From Membranipora membranacea (Eukaryota; Bryozoa; Gymnolaemata; Cheilostomatida; Membraniporidae), in NCBI GenBank assembly GCA_914767715.1, contig OU612068.1, forward strand, positions 27,092,001-27,156,000: a DNA stretch of 64,000 nucleotides. The letters are read 5' to 3'. Position 1 is the first letter of the stretch. Each line of letters begins with the position of its first letter. A model generated the notes under the pieces. That model did no database searches. It saw only the letters and a list, made by a program, of their open reading frames with translations, and was not told the DNA's origin. This document shows positions 34,501-46,500 of this stretch, in pieces. The position numbers and the translations under genes are program-made.

Positions 34501-37500
34501 TCCACTACACTCACAGTCTCGAAGACTGCCCAGAAATCAAAATCCATCAAGAATACAAGCCAGGATTTGTGTTAGCTGAGGGGGATTTCGATCAAGATGA
34601 CATTGAACTACAGCTTGAAAATCTACTGAAAGAAATGGTTCAAGATACTGATTTGACAGTGTCAGCTGAGAAAGTAGATGAGACCACCAACAGATGGAAA
34701 ATTGATGTTGGTTACAAAGGTTAGTTCCAATTAACTGTTTTTGCATCTTGATGGCTTCTGCCAATACAGAATGCAAGAAATGAAATATTATATATGATCC
34801 GCATTTTTAAATGTTAAAGACTCTGCAAGAACCACAGCAATATATAGTCTGACAGCTAGATCCGCAGTAGTGACGCAATATCTTTACACTGTGAAAATTC
34901 AGAGCACTTCTAGGTAAAAATTATGTATAGTGTTAGAAATTGTCCTCCCTTCTCATCTATGTGCTATGAGCATTGAATTCCATATCTGGAATAGCATCAT
35001 AAGCTTTCTTTTGCAAAACAAAGGGCTTGCAAAAATAGCCAGTCCCTAGTAGCAATCTAGAAATGCCCTAATCATCGACGCTGTAGGGGTATAATTACTG
35101 TTTGCAATTTTGTAAACAAGACAATTTCTCAGGCTAATTATTCATGCTACTAGGGACAGCCAATCAGATAACAGTCAGATGGGTCCCTGTGTTTAGTGTC
35201 CTAACCGTATAACGCTATGATACTATTTCCATTCTAAGAGAAGAATCTAATTCAGTGGCTATGAGGTATCCATGGGGCCTAGTGCTGTACCAGCCCAATA
35301 TACTATCACTTCTATCTACTTGATCGAACTGTATTAATTAATAAATGAAGTTATCTACTATTGTTAAAAGTCTCCTCCCAATGGAACTATATTTATTTTG
35401 AATTTATGTGGAAAAGAATGGTAATTAAAAGTCTTTTGAAGTGGTATTTGGTTGGCACAGCACTAGGCCCCATGAGTACCTCATAGCTTATAGATGAGAA
35501 CAGGGAGCAATGAGTGCTCCGAATTTTTTTGATGTGGAAATATTGTATCCCACGCTTCACCCAAAGCAGGGTTCACCATACAGGACAAATCATTAACACC
35601 ATGTCATGTGATAGAGTATTTTACATATCTGTACTAATTTTCATTGCATTTGAACAATTATGGGCCCCTTTGTAGCTTCTCAAATACTCCAGACAGCATT
35701 GTAGCAAACTCAAAAACATGCCTCAGCTAATGATTACACCAGGGTTCCCAACATTTAAAAGTTAAAAAGTCTGAATTTGTGACACTGTGCCGCGGAGCGG
35801 CGCCTCGAGGGTTTTTGAGCCTGCAGCTAGACATTGATATATTTGTGAAGCTACCAAGGGGCCCCTAATTGTTCAAATGCAATGAAAATTGGAACAGACA
35901 TGTTAAAGACTCTAGACATGCTAAAGACTCTAGCGCACGACATGGGGGTGATGATTTGTCCTAAATAGTGAACCCTGCTCGGGGAGCTAAAGCGTAGTTG
36001 AAAAAAATCAAGCTTGTAAATTTTATGGCGGCATCTTTTTAATAAGCCTTTTTGCTAAGCCTATTCCATGATGTTGAAAAATGTATGGTCTGTAGTGTAC
36101 CATGCTGTTTGTCGGAGGACTTGAAAAATGTGGTGTCAACAGGATATTTAACTGTTATAAAACTGTTCAATTATTACCTGTTTTAGCTCTCTGTGAGGTT
36201 AAAGTTGGGGACTTGCAGCAGAGGCTAGAGGGATGTACCAAGATTGCAGTGTTCTCGGAGCACCTTGGTCTAAATGTGACAACCGGAGAGTACAGGAAGA
36301 TCAGACAACTATCAGAAATTGTGGCAGATCCGAGAAAGCTATCATATCTGAAGAACAAGAAAATGTCTGCAAACAAAAATCTGATACAATATCTGCAAGG
36401 CTTTGGGTTCACAATGACAGCAGAGGGATCCATAACCACAACGCCTAAGACTCATACACAATCTAACAGGTATTTGCTAACTGCCAGTCATTGTTCCCAT
36501 GTTTCTATGTGAATTTTTAGGTTACCTGATGCTATTTTCAGGGCTTTTCGAGCCATGGAAATGACCCCCAGGTCGCACTGAGTCCCAAAGATAAGTGCAC
36601 TAAGCTGCTCACGTTAGGGTTAGCTGACGTGGCTGAGCGGTTAGCCTCTTTGATTATAGTGTGGTAGGCCCGAGTTTAAATTCTGGTGCCGGCAGATTTT
36701 TTTTCTCAGCTCTATCCATGGAAATGGATGCATATTTTGAGGTCGCGCCAAGAGGTGACAACTCAGCTCAATCTAGGTTGACCTCAAAATCCACATGGAA
36801 AGATGGTTATTCGCAAACAGCGACCATATTTTCAAAAATATAATCCCGGTTAGCACAAATTTTAGAATAAGTCTATCAAACATATCGGTTTAATGCAGAA
36901 GCGAATTAACTTATCGAACAATTTTGGTAGAGCTACGACCAGGGGAATTTTGTAACAAAAAGATGATAGAAAATTGAAAAGACATCTGCAGTGCACTTCC
37001 CTGAAAATTATTGCAAAAAATTCAACCTATAAATTAAAAAAAAAGTATTCACAAATATGGTGCATTATATTTTTTGGATTCTTATTGATTTTGTGAATTC
37101 ACTCAAAACCTTACAATCACTGTGAATCACAATCGCAGCACAGTATTTGATTTTCTTTTTACAGAATCTGACACAATGATCTTGTAATTTATAGGGATGG
37201 TGTTGCTAAATGGAGCGCCGTGAACGAGTGCATAGACAACTTTGTTGCTACACATTGCCTTGAATTTGAGACCGAAACTCTAACTGAGCAAGTATACAGT
37301 CATTTGCGAGATAAGTTGATAGGACTTATTAGGGGTCTCGAAATTGTGAGTAATGTTGATGCTGACTGCGAAAGCAACCAGCATGGGCTCAACAAAATAT
37401 TCGTTCTTGGAGATAAATCAGTTGTTGAAAATCTCAAACCAAAGATTTTGCAGCAGATCAAAGAAAAGGAAAAGGAAATCCAAGATGAACACAATACCAA

Positions 37501-40500
37501 GTCACGTACAATCCCTAATGTCACAGAGTACCAAATCAGTTACCTTGAGAGGATAGATTTCTTCAATGCAATGAAATCTAAATACAAACTTCTGTCCTTC
37601 GCGCCTGTCAAAGCAAAGCAACTGGTGGAAATAACAGGTCTTCCATCCGCTATTGAGGAGGTTCAGAAAAAGATGCTCGAAATATTACCCGCAGTTACCC
37701 AATCCCGGTGTTCTGACACAAAGAAACCGCTCTTTCTTAAAGTGTTTAGCACATCTCTCGCTCAAGAGTCGCTAAAAAAAGAACTCCTGACTCGAAACAT
37801 AGTTGCGGTTTGGTTTGTAGAAGGGAAAACAATCACCATGTATTCGGAAAACAAAGGAAAGGCCAAACTCGCGTTAGACTGTGTGAATGATTTGGTCTGG
37901 GAAGCTCAGTACCCTTCCGGGAGACCATTTGATGGTTTGGAACGAGAGCTGTTGATGACTCAGGCGTGGCGTGACAAAAAGTCTGAGTTAGAGCGTATTG
38001 GGGATCCTCTTCAGATAGTGCAGTTAGGTGACAAACCTGCCCTTAGCATGGTTGGCCTCAAGTACCAGAAAGGCCAGATATTAGAGGAAGTTCCATCTTT
38101 TTTTGAGCAAAATGTCCGGCGTACGGACAAATTTGTTGGTCAAGGAAAGAAAGTATCCTTCTTGGATAAATTCTACCCGTCCCAAATAAATGAGCTGGCT
38201 CAAAAGTTTGCTGTGGAGATAAAACATGGGGAAGGTGCTGAAGAATTGAGTGTTGACGGCACACGCAATGACATTGCAAACTGTATGAGGGAACTCAGTA
38301 AGCTTCATGACAGTGTAAATAAAGACATATATGAAGTTGACAGTCCTGCAATGGTGCAACACATCATGGAAGACAAAGAGTTACTCACAAATGTCGGTCT
38401 AAGAAGCAACTGTTTAGTAGCAATCCACCAGGATGATGCCAAGCTTGCACCTTCTTCAAACAAGACGAGCACAGGCAGTCATGAATCTGACGCAAACTAC
38501 TATAGCACCGAGCTTCCATTCGGCGTAACATGCGTTGTGATGAAGGGAGACATCACTAAACAAACATGCGGTGCCATCGTTAATCCTGCAAATGAGAATC
38601 TCCTACATGCCGGTGGTCTTGCCCAGGCGATTGTGCGTGCAGGTGGGTCTAGATTAAAAATAATTTTCCAGTGCTACTGGAGTTGTTCTGTTTCCTCAAA
38701 TGAGATAGTTATACCGACCATACTATTTGCTATTTGCTCCTTAATTCTATAGTTTGAAATCTTTCAAAGGTGGAGATGCTATACAGCAGACATGTCAAGA
38801 TTACATACGAAGGAACTCATCACTTATGGTTAGTGAGGTATATACGTCGCATCCTGGACGTCTGCCTTGCAAAAAGATCATTCATGCAGTTGGGCCTCGT
38901 TGGGAGGATGGCCACTCCGACGAAGAGTGGTATCTGCGTACCTGTATAGAGAACTGCTTTGAGGAGCTGGCATCACTCAAACTTGCCAGCATTGCTATAC
39001 CACCTATCAGCACTGGGATTTTTGGCTTTCCAATCCCAAGGGCTGTGAAAGTTATTGTGGAAACCATCTTCGATCTATCCAAAGTGGGAAAGCTAGTTCT
39101 CATTGACAACAAAGATGACAGCTTGTCGTTATTCAAGGATGAAATCAGTGCTAGAGTGGCTAAACCTATGACAGACGAGAGCCTTGCAGGCCAGAACGGT
39201 AAAATCTAGATTTATTTCTATTGAAATATCTCCAAGTGAATTACAGTTTTTTAGTACTTACTATCTCAAAGAATCCCAGATGATGTATGGGGTATTGATA
39301 AACACCCCTTGTGAGTGACACCTTAAAAAGCAGTTTTTTTGTGAATAGCGTAACAGAATAGAAAGCATTGATAATTATACTTTCGTAAAATAAGTCAGCC
39401 ATTGCCATGTTCCCATGTTTTTTTCCAATATGCGGTATTGCCTCATTATTCTATTTGACCTATTATCACTATATGTTTACTTTTCTCAACAGCCTAACAA
39501 TGTTGTCAAGCACTCTCCACCGCAGAAAAAAGGAACAAATCATCTTACCCCTAATTATCAGGGAGTCAGATATCACTATTCGACAAAGAGCAGGAAAGTT
39601 AATCATATTTTTTTCATTGTTACAGATCCTCTACCTACCAAGACTCGGAATTTTACGATCAGTGGCCAGGTGACAACTGTTCATGGCAAGTTGAAAATAG
39701 AAATTATAGCAGGAGATATCACCCCACAAAAGGTATCATTATAAGCAGGTTATGTAATGTTATGTAATCCGATGTTAGTTATATCTGTCATTTTTCTCAC
39801 TGATTAATTGTTCCGTTCTGTAAGGCTTAGAGCTATGGGTAAATACTAGCTAGGGACAAACTAGTCAGTTACAAATTCGGGAAAGAAAGGCAAAACGAGC
39901 CTATATATTACCTCTGTGCTTGACACAGCTCTTGCATTTGACAGGAAGAGGAGTAAGAGCGTGTCACAAATGTTTTCGCATACATTTCTCAGTGATCGGC
40001 AAAAATTTACAATTTCGTTCACACCTTGTGACTGCCTAATGCAAAACATACACTCAATAACATCTTGATTAGCTGTAGATGTCAACCTCATTTAGTCAGT
40101 TAAGTCGGCCAAGTGGGTTTAAAGCCCATCAAGTGTCAGCGCTCTGGATCGACCTGTATTGCTCAGTGCACAATCGCAAGTGTCGATCATCAGTACCCAT
40201 GCAACTCATAGTGTAATGTCGGTGTGAGTTCTAATGGCCAAATAGAACTCAAAAAATTTGATCTACTTTTTTCCAACATATTTACCTTGAGCCTATTTCA
40301 TCACAGGAAGAGGCACTGGTTAATTCTGTTGGTACAGACATGAACCTAGCTAATGGTACAGTTGCACCAGTCATAGCCAAAATTGCCGGACCTGACTTGC
40401 AAAAGGAATGCACTAGCATCGCTCCTATTCAACCTGGCGAAGTGAAAGTCACAGATGGATACAAAATGTGCAAGAGAATCCTACACTGCTGCTTACCCGA

Positions 40501-43500
40501 CTATAAGGGGCCTCAGAATACAGCGGTAATTATCAACAGACATAAAACATCATATTGTATTGAACTTGATGGCTGTAGATTAGAATGTTTCCAGTAACAT
40601 CATTGTTATTAATAAGGGTGTGATGTCAGGGACTGAGTATACCTTTGGCAATAGAAATTTCATTGTTCACTAACTGCTTACACGCTGTGGTCCTACATTG
40701 TAGATACTGAAAAACATAGTTGACAACTGCCTTGTGAAAGCCACGCTTGAGGAGCTTTCAACAATAGCGTTTCCTGCCCTTGGCACCGGGAACCTGAATT
40801 ATCCCGAGGAGGACGTGGCTAGATGTATGATAGAAGCAGTGATCGAGCACACTGAGAAGAATCCTACTGGTAGTCTACAAGAAGTGAAAATAGTCATCTT
40901 CCATAAAGATGACAAAACGAAAAAGGTAACGCTTTTGATTTTAGTAGAATCTGATTTGAGTGTTCATCGAAACAGGCCGAGCTGAGTTGATGATTAACTC
41001 CATGGAAACACTCATAGCATCGTGCTCACTGTGAAGGCTGAGCTCGCACTTATGAAATTACAAACTGATAAATTGTCAGCGATCAGCCTGGATGGTTGTG
41101 CGGTATGATCCAAGGAGATTCAACCATGAGATCCTAGTACAAGTTTGACTGGTAGCTGGTTTTTAAGTTTTCATCTCGATCCCTCACCTTGATTTTAGAT
41201 GCAAATATCTAAGACAAACCGAGAGGTAACAATTCAGATTGATCTAAATCTAGATCACACATAAAATGCCCAAGGAAATGAAGTGAAGGTTATATTTCCT
41301 TCAATGTTTTGTTTTTCTTGCCATTGCTGTTTTTGGGCGTAAGCTAGGATGAATGGCCAACAGAGGTGGCCCCTTACAATTTCATTTGACGGTGTTCAAT
41401 TTATTTTTTAAGAGGTGGAGCGCTGTCATGACCTAGGTAATTTTGTGTAACTGTGTTGCAGCTGAGGCCATTTGTGTTTCAAATGAGAAAAGATATAAAG
41501 ATAGCTAACACATGTTGTTTAGTGAACTCTCTTCTCTGAATACAGGGTTTTGACGCTGTTCTTGCTCACATGCTCAATCCCAATCCAACCCCAAAAGCCA
41601 AAGTCAACACAAGAAAAAAACTCAACTTAACCTCACGAGCAACAAAAGGTAATGAAAGTGCCATTTTATAATGATCAAAACCTGGATGATATATATGGCT
41701 CTTAAAGCTTACCTTACCATTTGTCTTGAATTGGCCAAAAGTTAAGCAGGATGGGATTTCTCTAACGAATGAGACATTTTTAACTAGTGCCTCAGCTCAA
41801 CTCTGAGTTATCTTGTTGAGACAGAATGACACGATGGATTTGCAAAGCATTAATAACAGGACCAAATGTTACCAGAACAGAAAGGTTTCATGACTGGATT
41901 TTGCTATAAATGTGGCGTCTGTGGGTTGAAAAAAAAACCCATGCAAAAGTGGCAGTGGGTTTCGTGTTACTTCTCACAACAGTCAAGTTTTTTAACAAAG
42001 CTTTATAGATTGCTCTGCTTGGCCAAGGTAGAGATTGGAAACATTTAGACTAATTTTTCTAATCTTTTTAGGTTTCAAGTAAATAAAGGTCTTTAAAGAG
42101 TTGTAGGCCTGTTGGTACATCCCAAAAGATTTTCCCACAAGTTTTTGGCTCCTTGCATGTATGAAATGTCCAATTTATCATATTTTTTTAACAACCGTAG
42201 ATATCGAACCTTAAGATAAGATAGACATATTCATTCATGGTGTGACCCTCACAAGAACTGCCCATATGAAATTTCAAATAAATTAAATCAATTGAAAGTC
42301 AATTGAAATGAGTCTTTTCAAAAATCTGATTACATATCAACATACATTTTGATATGGTGCATCAGGTTCTAACCTTCAAAATTTTTGTAGGTGACGAGAG
42401 TTTAACGAGAAAGTCAACTGCCAATGTTGCCGGACATGTCATGGTCAAGGACACAGTTTTGCGAGTCGTGAAAGGAAGCTTGGCTGAACACGATGATTCT
42501 GAAGTCATTGTCAATAGTACAGATCAAAAGCTGAATATGGGAGGTAAGTAACCAAACTAACATTTGACTGCTTAATTTCTCAATTATGTACTCTGCATTA
42601 TGGGTGGAGTGGGTGATTGAGGGGTGGGGTAAAGTGGATGGAAACTCTCCTAGTTGATGACTAGAACCCATAGCAATATTAACACATCAATTGCGAAACC
42701 TTCCATCCAATGAAGTTCAGAAATATGGCTGTCCTATGCTTAGGTAAGTTTCACCAGCTTGAAGTTTCACGGTAACCAATCTAGGATCGGATGGTTTTTG
42801 AAATCAGCTATTGCTGTTGTAAGTATCTGATTCATATTTTCTTATCTTTCGCAGTGGAAACGAGCTAGCTCCCATCATTATTTTTTCCCAGTGAAATGTT
42901 ACGATTGCAATTTAACATGCAAACAATCCTTATTTGATGCAAACAAGCTCTCTTTACTCTCCGTACTTGACTTAGTTTTTGCCGACCAGATTCACAGGGA
43001 CATCAACTACATACTTACTATACTCCAAACCACAGTGTAACTATCACTCGAGTGTAACTTCTGAATATCCTTCCCCTGTCATGACTTGATGCACAATATT
43101 CCCAATATGTTTTGACAAATTAAAATTACAAATTTGAAGTCTTACAAATTATTCATTAAAGGAACGAAATTAAAATTACAAATTAAAATTACAAAATCTT
43201 CTTAAAAAATTACTCAATATCGAGAAACATACTCACATAACTCTACACCCTTGTAATGAACCTGCATTTGTATTCAGGGCAGGTTGCAAAAGCCCTACTG
43301 GAAAAAGGTGGACCAACAGTGAGAGAGGAAGTCCTAAAACAATCTCGAAGTAAGTAACTAGGAGAACCAAGTGCTCGATTCAATATGTCAGCAGAAAACT
43401 TGCTGCTATATATTTATTGTTTTATTGCATCAAAATACTTTACCTGGTCCTCTGATGAAACAAATATTAATTAGCCACTATGTGATGGCTACTTCGGTCT

Positions 43501-46500
43501 AAATGTCCGATTTTGCTCAGATTGCAGTAACCAATATTACTCCATATAATATGCCTGAGTGATAATTTTGTGCCCTAAATGTACATTCTTCACATAATTT
43601 AAATTTGTAATTTTTGGTGCAAGCGTAGACCGAATAATCCTTTACACATTGGAACAAAATGTAGTGACTTTGCTGTAATATTTCTGTTGGTCGTACCCTT
43701 AATAATTCTTTGACATGATTTGTAGCCCCATCTAAACAAGGCATTTGGGTAACTGCTGCTGGAAACCTGAATGCCAAGCATATCATTCATCTGGACTCTA
43801 AATCACTGAGTAGCTCCGTCCCAAAATGGACAAAGGCTATTGCTGGATGCCTGGCTGAGTGCGACAGAAGGAAGGCTTCCTCTATTGCATTCCCAGCTTT
43901 GGGAACAGGTGATTGAATCTACAACTTTACTGGGTCTTAGTTTTTATTTCTCAGAATGATCATCTGCAGCCAATATACCACGTTTTCTAAAAAGCTGTGC
44001 ATATCAGGTTTTTTTTTAGTTTTTGCGCTGCCCGATCTTATCTGTATATCATATAAACACCGCAGCTACCTTCACATCGTAATGAAGGTTCAAGGTAAAA
44101 CCTATAGCATCTTATGTGTAAACAATGCAGTCATATATAGGGAGAGTAAGCCATACTTAATATATAGACCGGGGAATAGTCCAAATTCGCATCACACCTA
44201 TTTTGGTGACATTGCAGTGAATTGCAGTTTGCCTGCTCAATAGTACATTTACTGGCCCCTAATGCAAATATTCTTGTTGCTTGTTTCAGGAGTTCTGAAG
44301 ATACCTCCTAGTGTAATGTCCAAATGCATTCTTGAGGCATTTGGCTCATACTTGAATAAGAATCCCAACACAACCCTGCATCTGATCGACATTGTTATAT
44401 ACGATGACAAGATGGTCCAGGACTTTGAGTCAGCTATGAAATCAACTCTCAGAGATAAAGGAAAGAGTATTTTCTCTACTATGTCTGGTTGGGTGTCCGG
44501 CGCTGTCAACATTGTCAGATACGCTTTGACAGGTGAGATTGGCAATTCAAGGTAATTTGAGCATCCCAGATCAAAGATGTGACTACAATTTTTTAATGTC
44601 TTGCCTCTTCGCCCCATTTAATATCTGTCGTGTATTTAAGTTACATGTATTCTTGGTAAAGTGGCTTAGTCTCCTAAGTTCTCTATCTTATATCTTTTAC
44701 TAGTTCTCCTCCATCTCCAGAGTATTCTAATGAGTTCCCTCTCCGCTCATCCAGATAAAGTCCGAGTCTCTATCCCTTGCTAATCCTTGTCACCTGCTGT
44801 CTGGAAACCTTATGCCAATATCCGGTTCCACCACAATATATGCTAAGATAAATTCATTTATGCTTATCAAGATATGGATGGCTATGACATGTCGTACCCA
44901 TCCCAGAATAGAACGTTAGGCTTGATTAACGCCCAAGTATAAAACATCTAATTCAGGTAACTTGCGTTATAAAAGTCATAACAAGTGGCCAGATGCAGCT
45001 TTACTGAACCGATCAATAGTAGTAAAATATTGTTACAACAATTATAGATAGTAAGCTAGATAGAAAGATAGAAATCCCCTCATACATGAATCTATTTCAG
45101 TGGATGTTGTTTTACACTTTGAGCAAAGCCTGAATTATGATATTGAATGGAATTCTGGCTTTTGGATGCTCCATTTTTTTACATAGCTAATTTCGCAAAA
45201 AAACTACAATCATCCATTTTATTTATCTCAAGAATTGATGGTTCACTAAATACTACTTATTCATTCTGTTTTCAGGAGGTCAAAGTAGGGCAGCTCGTTC
45301 AGGTAGTAGTGCGGCAGACACATCTTCAGCATTGGAGATCTTCAACCAAGGGCTTGTCATACTAGATATTTATGGTGTGTCTAAGTCCGATATTGCTGAG
45401 TGCAAGAGAATGCTAGAGAAAAATCTTACCAAGGCTATGGTAACCATACAATGGAAAGACAAGCCTTCCTATGATAGTGAAAAGGACCTCATAAAAAAAC
45501 TGGGCAAGGACAGGGTGAGTTGAGCTGAAAACATCAACAACAAACATATTGATGTAATAAGATTAAAAGGACAATAATGGTATTGTTTTGAAACTCTCTC
45601 AATATAGCAAAGCAACCTTTTGGTACTTGGGTACTTCATTGTGTAGAAGAAAGTTGGGAAACATAATGTAGATCTTTTTGGTTCATTTTTGCCCAAGCAT
45701 AAACCAACATTATGATAAATTTTCAAGGAACTAGCTGCTGGTTGTCTTATTTAAATGGCAACCAAAGAGGTGGCTCAGTTGGTTAGAGCGCCGGACTTCA
45801 ACACGCAAGTGTTGAAGGTCGTGGGTTCAAATCCCACTGCAGTCCATCTTCTACTGGGGATCGGTTGGCCCTCAGGTGTGCTCCGACCTGCCTGAAAACA
45901 GAGAGCAAATTGGCGCAGATATTGCGGCCTCGCCAATAAGGCACTAATATTTCGCCACCCATGCCTCGGGATGGGCAAGTGACAAGACATCCGATTTTTT
46001 AATCAACCAGACTGCATCTTATGCATCTTCAAAAAATTTATACATATAATGTCTATTAGCTGGAAAGTATGGCATCAGCCATAAAATGTAGTATAACTGC
46101 TCTCTTAATTTGATCATAAACTGACAATTATTCAGTGAGGTATTTTAAATAACATTGCACAAATCAGCTAAATGCTGCTCAAACTCAGCAAAAAAGGCTC
46201 TCTGTTTCCTTTAGATTTTCTCCTATTCTCTCTCATTAATTATGCATTGTTATTGAGCTTTCCTGACACTGAAAACTAGTCTTGTTTTGTCTGAAACCCT
46301 GGTTGTCATTTAAGCTGACAGTTTATTAGGAAGCTTTGTATGTCAAACTTACTAAAAACAGGAATGGTCCACTATGACATATCTCTGTAGAGAGCTTGCG
46401 TATCACCATGCGCTATCATTTAGTAGAACAAATTCAATCCCTCTAAACTGATTTTCAAGGATGTAAGTCTGGTTTTTTCCCCAAATATAAAAGGGGCAGT

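Noticed and set aside
39493-39600. Extra exon between macro1 and macro2 of gene 2
   Set aside because: The flanking exons already join in phase 1, and this segment has no donor that keeps the frame.
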